Assembly (NCBI GenBank): GCA_022710165.1
Contig: JAKLHL010000001.1
Coordinates: 1-29,150 of the forward strand
DNA: 29,150 nt
DNA from: Bdellovibrionales bacterium
Lineage (GTDB): Bacteria; Bdellovibrionota; JAFGOL01
Reading direction: 5' to 3'
Below the pieces are notes generated by a model, which worked only from the letters and a program-made list of their open reading frames with translations, was not told the origin of the DNA and searched no databases. The position numbers and the translations under genes were made by a program. Each line of letters begins with the position of its first letter. Within the stretch, counting starts at the first letter, position 1. Below are positions 1 through 6,472 of the stretch, in pieces.

Positions 1-1055
1 CGTTCGGGATCTTAGAGATAGATAGCAAGGTAAGGTCTAAGCGTATATTCTCAACTGAAATTAAAACAGGTTTCTGGTCTAGGAAAATACCAGAACTATG
101 TCAGGGGATGGATGCCTTAAAGGCTATCCCATACATTGAAAGGATCGACCACGCTTCTCACAATCACTACTCCGTCTGCTATTCAATGTTGATAGAAAAA
201 GCTATCAACTTTAAGCCGAGCGAGCATCTTTCAAGAATAAGAACACTTCTGTTAGAAAAAGAAAGGATCTACTCTCATCTACTATACCTAAACAGGATGT
301 TCTTTCTGGCCAACAACCATGTGTTAAGCAACATCACCGAGCTAGCAATAAACAAGATGATAGAGGAGCTTGAAGAAATAAGCGGGCATAGGGCCTACGC
401 AACACTGCACAGACCTTCAGGATTGAACCAATCATTCAGTATAGGGAATCTTACTTACTCCATGTCTGTTAACGACGAGATAAAACTTTATGTCATAAAA
501 ATAAAAGATCTGGTCAAAAAAAGCACATCAATAAGGTCCATGTATTCCTCCCTCGCCTGTATAAAGAGGACAAAAGAAGGTTTTACTGGGCCGTTTTCCT
601 GGTATGTAAAAAATGGTTTCGACACCAGGACCACAGATCCGTACCTTGCTTATGGAGAGGACTGCATAAAGGGCATACTCGCCAACAAGAACATAGTTGA
701 ATCATTCTGTGCTTACGACAGGATAATGGCCATAATAGAGGACACGATATGTTCCTGCGAGATAATATCATCCATACTAAAGACAGTCATAGGTACTGAA
801 TTACCAAAGATAGAGAACCTGGACCAAATAAGCATCCCTAAGGGTGAGTTCCAATTCTCAATAGAAAGCCCGAGGGGCAAGTTAGGTATAACAGTTAACA
901 TGGGCGACAAGAACACACTAAAGTCGCTTAAAATAGAAACACCATCTGAAGCGAATAGAGGCACCCTCATCGAGGCTATCGAACACTCACCAGAAGAGCA
1001 GGTCCAAGAGGCTTTTGAAAGTCTTTACATCTCTGCCATGGAGATCGACAAATGA
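1..1055 (+). CDS. NuoD-like (complex I 49 kDa / group 4 hydrogenase large-subunit family), 5' partial
   Basis: The reading frame is open from base 3, so the start lies outside the window; 350 residues are visible. It aligns by eye with NuoD of complex I: the PYIERIDHASH stretch matches the PY.DR.DY.S region, followed by YSMLIEKAI (family LAVEKLL), TGPFSWY...D.R..DPYLAYGED, ESPRGKLG (family E.PRGE.GYY), and a C-terminus ending AMEIDK (family GEVDR). The RxCGxC and DPCxxC motifs that bind NiFe in hydrogenases are absent, so this is not a hydrogenase. The tyrosine matching quinone-binding Tyr108 of the bovine subunit is kept (codon 180-182). The N-terminal hairpin with the other quinone ligand, a His, is outside the window. 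Its stop overlaps the next start as ATGA. It should be the peripheral-arm subunit that joins electron transfer to the membrane arm. An Ehr-type, hydrogenase-related complex is the main alternative reading. Confidence 0.85.
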   Translation, partial: FGILEIDSKVRSKRIFSTEIKTGFWSRKIPELCQGMDALKAIPYIERIDHASHNHYSVCYSMLIEKAINFKPSEHLSRIRTLLLEKERIYSHLLYLNRMFFLANNHVLSNITELAINKMIEELEEISGHRAYATLHRPSGLNQSFSIGNLTYSMSVNDEIKLYVIKIKDLVKKSTSIRSMYSSLACIKRTKEGFTGPFSWYVKNGFDTRTTDPYLAYGEDCIKGILANKNIVESFCAYDRIMAIIEDTICSCEIISSILKTVIGTELPKIENLDQISIPKGEFQFSIESPRGKLGITVNMGDKNTLKSLKIETPSEANRGTLIEAIEHSPEEQVQEAFESLYISAMEIDK

Positions 1056-1744
1056 AGCCTTTGATATTTTTCATAACATTCTTGTTAACATGTCTTTTAG
1101 CTGACGCTGTTCATCACTTTTTCCTGACAAGGCTAGAAAGAAGAATAGGCTTGAGCGGTTCAATATTCAAAATGATGATAATGAACAGTCCTCTGTACCT
1201 GCAGCAAACATTATGCTTTCTGCTTATATTCACAAGCGTTTACATTTGGACCGATAACCCGCTGATAACAGCATCAGTAATAGCTATACTAAAAATATCT
1301 GACAACAAAGACAGTTATGGCTACAACATCACAAGCCTGGCATCTTTAGCATCGATCATGCTCTCGGTTTTGTTCCTCAACATATCCAGGTCCATCGAAC
1401 ACGACATGACAGTGGGCGTGCTAATATCTCTTTCTTTTATAATATATTCAGCGAGCTCATATCTCTTCTGTAAAAAAGAGCCCCAAATAAGACCGAACAC
1501 TACCATCAAGCTTATCGCCCTGAACACGACCGGGCTAGTCGCATATTTCGGGATCAAGAACGTCTATGTTCTTATGCTCTTGGCCTTGATCCTGTTCAGC
1601 GGTCAAATAATAACAGGGTGGATCATACCAAGTGTCAACAGCTTCAAGAAAATGCAAGTAGGTTCTAATATCGTGATAATCTCATCGTTCAGCATAATAC
1701 TCCTAACTTTAATATGGACTCTAATAACAAGGGGTGGCCTATAA
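1052..1744 (+). CDS. Multi-spanning membrane protein in the NuoH position (divergent NuoH/HyfC-like)
   Basis: 230 residues with about seven hydrophobic segments. Near the N-terminus, after the first membrane helix, TRLERRIGL resembles the AERK/R-rich cytoplasmic loop that follows TM1 in NuoH. Its location between the NuoD- and NuoI-like genes is the classical nuoH place. NuoH is normally about 300-330 residues, so this copy is short and most conserved NuoH motifs cannot be found by eye. The start is the ATG in the ATGA overlap with the nuoD-like stop, which implies translational coupling. The expected role is the membrane anchor forming the quinone chamber or the junction with the peripheral arm. 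The assignment rests mostly on gene order and the ERR loop; it could be a lineage-specific membrane subunit. Confidence 0.5.
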   Translation: MKPLIFFITFLLTCLLADAVHHFFLTRLERRIGLSGSIFKMMIMNSPLYLQQTLCFLLIFTSVYIWTDNPLITASVIAILKISDNKDSYGYNITSLASLASIMLSVLFLNISRSIEHDMTVGVLISLSFIIYSASSYLFCKKEPQIRPNTTIKLIALNTTGLVAYFGIKNVYVLMLLALILFSGQIITGWIIPSVNSFKKMQVGSNIVIISSFSIILLTLIWTLITRGGL

Positions 1745-2113
1745 ATGATAGGTAATATAATTTCGTTGCTGTTAAGAAGACAAGACGTCACTGAGATGTA
1801 CCCAAATGAAGTATCCAAACCTTTATTATCAAAAAGATCAAAAGGGTTCCTATCTGTAGACACATATAAATGCATCCTATGTGGCAAATGCTCAGAGACA
1901 TGTCCGACCAGATCGATAAAAATAGACAAACACAACCTGGCCATAAAGATAAACTATGCGACATGCATGTCTTGCGGTTACTGTGTCGACATATGCCCAG
2001 AGTCAGCGATGGTGTTTTCAAAAGAATTCGAAGGAGCATCAAAAAGACAGGATGTCTTCACTTACACTTTTAACATAATAAATGTAGCCAACATAAAAAA
2101 GGAGCCCCAATGA
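1745..2113 (+). CDS. NuoI-like 2x[4Fe-4S] ferredoxin subunit
   Basis: 122 residues with two complete CxxCxxCxxxCP clusters: Cys 43/46/49/53 followed by Pro 54, and Cys 74/77/80/84 followed by Pro 85. This is the arrangement of the NuoI/EchF/HycF subunit that passes electrons to the cluster next to the large subunit. The roughly 40-residue N-terminal extension carries an amphipathic stretch, MIGNIISLLLRRQ, which probably lies on the membrane as in NuoI. The start ATG directly abuts the previous TAA, with AGGGGTGG as ribosome binding site. The stop overlaps the next ATG (ATGA). This is the best preserved redox subunit of the cluster, so electron transfer through the complex seems intact. Confidence 0.9.
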   Translation: MIGNIISLLLRRQDVTEMYPNEVSKPLLSKRSKGFLSVDTYKCILCGKCSETCPTRSIKIDKHNLAIKINYATCMSCGYCVDICPESAMVFSKEFEGASKRQDVFTYTFNIINVANIKKEPQ

Positions 2114-2538
2114 CATATATACTTCTTTCGATACTAGCAGTTGGGACACTTTGGTTCATTATAGCTGACTCTAAGGCATCGTTTTACACGACCATAGCCC
2201 TTATAGCAGCAACGTCACTTTACCTATACATGGAAAACAGCATAAACATAGCGATGATACTCATCATCAGTTTGTCTTATTTCTGTCTACTGTCCTATTC
2301 TAAACGCTCTAACTCCTCAAAAAATACATATAAGGAACTGCTTAAGTATCTACCTTTAGCGGCTATAATATCGTTGTATTTTTTACCTGCTGGACTTGAA
2401 AAGCTTGGATCAGGGACTTCATCAGACCGCACGACACTACTTCCATCCATACTGATATCGATAATCTCTATAATGATATGCTTTACAGGCATAATAACCT
2501 CATTAAAAAGAACAAGGGGCAACAGGGACTATGATTAA
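2110..2538 (+). CDS. Membrane protein in the NuoJ position
   Basis: 142 residues with about five predicted membrane helices, near the size and topology of NuoJ (about 165-180 residues, five helices). No NuoJ sequence motif is confidently visible; the call comes from the I-J-K order and helix count. Start ATG is in the ATGA overlap with nuoI-like, with GGAG at 2101-2104. The C-terminus is basic (LKRTRGNRDYD). It overlaps the next gene by 8 bases. An MrpB/MbhD-like membrane subunit is a possible alternative. Confidence 0.45.
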   Translation: MTYILLSILAVGTLWFIIADSKASFYTTIALIAATSLYLYMENSINIAMILIISLSYFCLLSYSKRSNSSKNTYKELLKYLPLAAIISLYFLPAGLEKLGSGTSSDRTTLLPSILISIISIMICFTGIITSLKRTRGNRDYD

Positions 2539-2752
2539 TACACTCATACTAGCCATAGCCCTGATCATGCTTTTGTACTCGTCTGTTAAAAAGAATGTAA
2601 TAAACAGATCAATAGGCACCATCATATCCTTATGCTTGATAGCCAGTTTAATATATACCAACAAGGAAGAGCTTATAGTCGTTATAATAAATATTATGTT
2701 CATGTTGATGCTTGTAACCTTAAGTCACAAAAACTATGGAGAAAAAGAGTAG
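2531..2752 (+). CDS. Small membrane protein in the NuoK position
   Basis: 73 residues with three hydrophobic helices; NuoK is usually about 100 residues with three helices. A basic stretch between the first two helices (KKNVINRSIG) recalls the RN.I...IG segment before NuoK helix 2. The two conserved membrane glutamates of NuoK (Glu36 and Glu72 in E. coli) have no visible counterpart: helix 2 reads GTIISLCLIASLIY and helix 3 reads IVVIINIMFMLMLVTL. The gene overlaps the nuoJ-like end and stops 2 bases before the next start. Assignment is by position, size and helix number. Confidence 0.45.
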   Translation: MINTLILAIALIMLLYSSVKKNVINRSIGTIISLCLIASLIYTNKEELIVVIINIMFMLMLVTLSHKNYGEKE

Positions 2753-2754
2753 TG

Positions 2755-3924
2755 ATGAACATCAGTCTAATTGATTACATATTCATTATTTCTGGCCTCA
2801 TATATGTATTGTTCATAATTATACAAAAAAGATTTAGAATATCCTCGCTTGTGGTGAGCATGCTTCCTTTGTCGCTTATATTTTTTAGATCTCGAGATAT
2901 TTATTTCCCTATACTATCGTTAATATCCGTACTTCAGGCATTCTTTTTCATTAAGAAGCGTACTCCATCCACAGCCTCAAAATACTTCTTGTACAGCTTC
3001 TTGTTCCTTCTTTGCGGCAGTGCGGTAACCAGTTCCATCTATAAAGAGATGTTCATCATTATAATAGCCATTAAAGCTTTATTCAGCGATCAGACATTAG
3101 AGATCGATAATACAGATATCTTCCACTCTAACATGCTGATAACACTCTCGGCATTGCTAAACTTACAAGGCCCTAACAGCAAAGCCTTACACCTAATAGT
3201 ACTCGGTATCATAGCCCTTGCATGTTTCAGGAGCATCTTCGACTCTAGATTAAAAGCTCCTATATATATTTCATCCATCTTCATCCTTCTTGCAACGACC
3301 CACCCAGTATATGCTGGATGTATATTCATATATGCGTTGATCTTTCATTCCATATCTGAGCCAAAAGACAGGACAGACCAAATATTGATTTTGACGGCAT
3401 CATGCCTGCCTTTTTTAGATAACACACTGTTCCAGATCGTGACCCCTTTTATACACCTAAAATGGGTGCTCCCTTCTTTGGCGGTACTAACAGCAATATC
3501 GTTCTCTTTCTACATTGAGAATGTTGAAGTAAACAAGAGATATAAAATAAGGTTTGGGAAACTGTTTCTAGTCATTTTCCCGCTAATCGTGCTAAGCTCT
3601 TTTAACATAATATGGTCCCCGAACCTTCCTACCCTAAACATGCCGATACCGCTCATAGCATGCATCGTATTGATACTATTTAACGGCCTCTACTTAAAGG
3701 TCTCACAGAGAATAAAAATAGGCACGTTGTTGCCCTCCATAACGTCAATTAAAGCAAGAAAGACTGGCGGGACCAGGAAGGGAGCCGAGAGAAGCCTTGA
3801 CTCTTTTTATATCAACTATTCTTATCTTGATAATATTATATCTAAATCAGGCACAGGCACGTTATTATTAATGCTTATGATATCTTTAATGGTAGCAGTC
3901 GCTTGTTACAGGTGGTTGGCATGA
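2755..3924 (+). CDS. Multi-spanning membrane protein in the NuoL position (very divergent antiporter-like subunit)
   Basis: Start chosen at ATG 2755 (or GTG 2752), 2 bases after the previous stop, with GGAG at 2738-2741; the frame is open further upstream but only inside nuoK-like. The product is 389 residues with ten or more hydrophobic segments. NuoL proteins are about 600 residues and carry conserved Lys/His/Pro motifs in their helices, none clearly present here. A cytoplasmic basic loop (KARKTGGTRKGAERSLDS) is followed by FYINYSYLD and a last helix, loosely like the end of NuoL where a Y..DE.YD segment precedes the final helix. The function may be a membrane-arm subunit that has lost the antiporter core. 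The NuoL label rests on order (K-L-M-N). Confidence 0.4.
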   Translation: MNISLIDYIFIISGLIYVLFIIIQKRFRISSLVVSMLPLSLIFFRSRDIYFPILSLISVLQAFFFIKKRTPSTASKYFLYSFLFLLCGSAVTSSIYKEMFIIIIAIKALFSDQTLEIDNTDIFHSNMLITLSALLNLQGPNSKALHLIVLGIIALACFRSIFDSRLKAPIYISSIFILLATTHPVYAGCIFIYALIFHSISEPKDRTDQILILTASCLPFLDNTLFQIVTPFIHLKWVLPSLAVLTAISFSFYIENVEVNKRYKIRFGKLFLVIFPLIVLSSFNIIWSPNLPTLNMPIPLIACIVLILFNGLYLKVSQRIKIGTLLPSITSIKARKTGGTRKGAERSLDSFYINYSYLDNIISKSGTGTLLLMLMISLMVAVACYRWLA

Positions 3925-5327
3925 ACCAATATTTGACCTTGTTAACCATAATACCGATCGCGGCGGGCTTCTTGGAATTTTTGATATGGAAAATGAATAT
4001 TTCAAGACGTCTGTATGGAGTACTGTCTATTGCAGCTTGTTTGTGTTGTTCAATATTATCCATATGGTTCTCCTATGATCATTATTACTCAAAGGAGTTG
4101 GTAAGCCTAAAGATGGGCCTACCCTGGATACAGAGCATGGGAATAAACCTCTCTTTTGGGATAGACCCTGTGTGCGCCCTGATAGCACCAATACTCATCA
4201 TATCCATGCTCTATTGTTTATTAATATCAAAACTAGACGAAGAAAAAGACAGCTTGTACTTCATCTACATGATGGCATTGATGGTCGGAGCTTCCGGTTT
4301 CATCATCTCAAGGAATATAGCTATCAAGATCTTGTTCTGGGAAATATGCTGGGTTCCCATATTCTTCATTATGATCGGTGAGGGCAAGAAAAGCATCGCT
4401 GCACATTTTTCCATAATATGGTTCATTTCTGAATTAATGATGATCTCGGGCCTTGTCTTGCTATATACTCAGATGGGGCAAAACCACCAGATAGAGAAAC
4501 TTTCTGCTTTAAGAAACAGTGATCTAAATACCGAGATAATATTTTGGTTATTCATGTCGGGTATAGTTTTAAGGAGTATGCTGCTGCCCTTCAACAAGTT
4601 GCTAGCTAAGATAATAGAAGAGCTGCCCTCCAGTTTTTCCTCAATGATCAGCGTCCTAATGCCCTCTTTATCTCTAGTATTCATGGTTCAAGTCATCATA
4701 CCTATATTCCAAATACAACTGAACACGTACAACATATATTTATCGACATCTTTAATAATAATCGCCGGCATAAATCTGATCGGCTTTATAAAAGAAAAGA
4801 CCGTCTATAGCGTTATAAACGCTCAAATAATAGTGTTTACGTCAATAATGCTGGCCTGTTTAGCAGCCATAGACAGGACGTCTATCACTGGGGCCATAGA
4901 GATGATGACGCTGAAGCTCCCTTTAAACCTTTTGATAGTATCCTGCGGAGTAATGGCGGCAAGACATGAAATGAAAATAAAAAGCGTTTACACCTGGATA
5001 TTCGTATCTGCAATATTGTTGTCCTTTGGGATACCTGGACTATCGTTGTTTGGGCCGATCTTTAAGGTTGTAGGATTTTGGAATACGCAACAACTGTGGT
5101 TAGGCATATCGATCTGTACAATATTAGCCGCGCTATTGGTCATCACAAGTTTCATAATTTCAAAAGAAATGGATATGAACAACAGATCAGATCACGCTCT
5201 TTCATATCCAGCGGTTATAACAGCTGTCATAATTATGATCATATCAATCCTGGCAGCGAGCTCCTACTCGCCGATGAAAGATATGTCGGATAATTATTTT
5301 AAAGGAATATCAGGAGATATGTATTGA
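3921..5327 (+). CDS. NuoM-like antiporter-type membrane subunit
   Basis: Start chosen at ATG 3921, in an ATGA overlap with the previous stop and with AGGTGG at about 3910; a TTG at 3903 is possible but lacks a good ribosome binding site. The product is 468 residues, slightly shorter than NuoM (about 490-510), with 12 or more helices. Recognisable NuoM features are PWIQSMGINLSFGIDPV (family W.P..GI.Y.LG.DGL), ILFWEICWVPIFF holding the conserved glutamate (Glu141, matching E. coli Glu144), and FGIPGLSLFGPIF (family GLPG...F.GEF). The PFHTWLPDAH motif is degraded to PFNKLLAKII. By my alignment the TM7 lysine is Arg218, the TM8 lysine is Ser249 and the TM12 glutamate is Ile380. Membership is clear; proton pumping is doubtful. 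Confidence 0.85.
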   Translation: MNQYLTLLTIIPIAAGFLEFLIWKMNISRRLYGVLSIAACLCCSILSIWFSYDHYYSKELVSLKMGLPWIQSMGINLSFGIDPVCALIAPILIISMLYCLLISKLDEEKDSLYFIYMMALMVGASGFIISRNIAIKILFWEICWVPIFFIMIGEGKKSIAAHFSIIWFISELMMISGLVLLYTQMGQNHQIEKLSALRNSDLNTEIIFWLFMSGIVLRSMLLPFNKLLAKIIEELPSSFSSMISVLMPSLSLVFMVQVIIPIFQIQLNTYNIYLSTSLIIIAGINLIGFIKEKTVYSVINAQIIVFTSIMLACLAAIDRTSITGAIEMMTLKLPLNLLIVSCGVMAARHEMKIKSVYTWIFVSAILLSFGIPGLSLFGPIFKVVGFWNTQQLWLGISICTILAALLVITSFIISKEMDMNNRSDHALSYPAVITAVIIMIISILAASSYSPMKDMSDNYFKGISGDMY

Positions 5328-6472
5328 TGTCAGAAATAATATTATCAGTATCCTGCGGCTTAATACTTCTGGTGGGTTCTTTCAAGTCTACCGCAACACA
5401 AAGACAGACCATGGCCCTTAACGCTATCTTCATGACCGGAACAACATTGGCCATAGCAGCCCAAATATTCCAAATATACGGATCGGGCATACTCCAATTG
5501 CAGAACATACTTAAGCTGTACTTTATGGTATCGTCCATTTTATTCATCCTTTACTATAGCAAGAGATTCCGAACATCAGAACGAATGGGGATATTGGGGA
5601 CAGTCTTGGCCTCATGCTTAATAATTTCATCGACCAACAGCTTGTTCATGTTCTGCTCGATGTCTCTTTTATTTATATCAGCATATACTTTTAGCATGAC
5701 CCGGGAAAGACTATCTAACAACCAGAACACCTTGCTTTTATATTCCATAATAAGCTTGATGCTGCTCTATAAAGTCTCACCCTTAATATCGCTAACATCC
5801 TTGCTTTTAATTTCTATCCTCGTTTTCATAAAGACCAAAAGCAGGGATATTGAGACATTTATAATTATCTTTACTCTGCCAATGATCATATATCTGTGCA
5901 TAGCTGAATTTTCTACACCAAATGGCGCCTTGATCAAGGAGACCTTGATGTATATTGGCCTAGCCCTTATCTCATTAATGTCACTTTTGATAATAAGCAC
6001 AAAGGAAGAAAAGATAAAAAGGTCTTGCAAGTATGGGCTGTTCTACCTTGGAAACATACTTTTGTTCATAAGTGCCGGGTCCCAAGATTCTGTGTCTGTT
6101 GCAATTATACTAATGCTGTTGATCCCTTTTATATATTCACAGCAAGTTGGCCCAATAAGTATACTTAACATGGCCATGCTGCCCCTGCTTCCTCCATTTA
6201 TAGCCAAGATGGGTTTTGCAGCCATCCTAATAGACAGCAACAACTGGATACCGTTGCCGTTTTTATTGATCTCCAGCCTTGTATTCTGGATATATGGCGC
6301 TTACGATCTGGTGAGGCTGTCCCCTTTTGCTGACAGTCAGCCAAAGAGTTACAGGCGTTTGGCTCTTGTTTATTTATCGATACTGGTCCTAATAGCTACT
6401 GCTATCTTCTTTAATTATATACAAGATGTGTTAAAAATAAGTCTGGAGAGCATTTTAAGAAAGGTGATCTAA
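5327..6472 (+). CDS. NuoN-like antiporter-type membrane subunit (divergent, short)
   Basis: Start at ATG 5327, sharing its A with the TGA of the nuoM-like gene (TGATG), with AGGAG at 5312-5316. The product is 381 residues; NuoN is usually 450-500. Support comes from KIKRSCKYGLFYLGN, which matches the KR.LAYSSI.H.GY segment of NuoN/NuoM, from LPPFIAKMGF (family GIPP.AGF.GK), and from YGAYDLVRLSPF near the end, like the YY.LR segment of NuoN. The PFH.W.PDVY.GAP region is not recognisable, so the central part looks shortened. It lies last in the Nuo-type series and directly abuts the next gene, which suggests one transcript. Confidence 0.65.
   Translation: MSEIILSVSCGLILLVGSFKSTATQRQTMALNAIFMTGTTLAIAAQIFQIYGSGILQLQNILKLYFMVSSILFILYYSKRFRTSERMGILGTVLASCLIISSTNSLFMFCSMSLLFISAYTFSMTRERLSNNQNTLLLYSIISLMLLYKVSPLISLTSLLLISILVFIKTKSRDIETFIIIFTLPMIIYLCIAEFSTPNGALIKETLMYIGLALISLMSLLIISTKEEKIKRSCKYGLFYLGNILLFISAGSQDSVSVAIILMLLIPFIYSQQVGPISILNMAMLPLLPPFIAKMGFAAILIDSNNWIPLPFLLISSLVFWIYGAYDLVRLSPFADSQPKSYRRLALVYLSILVLIATAIFFNYIQDVLKISLESILRKVI

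Noticed and set aside
2632..2754. An N-terminal extension of the NuoL-position protein starting at 2632
   Set aside because: It lies wholly inside the nuoK-position gene, is not hydrophobic, and the ATG at 2755 has its own ribosome binding site.
1..6472. A group 4 NiFe hydrogenase operon
   Set aside because: The NuoD-like protein has no CxxC pair at either the N-terminal or C-terminal NiFe-binding position; the C-terminus ends like complex I (MEIDK).
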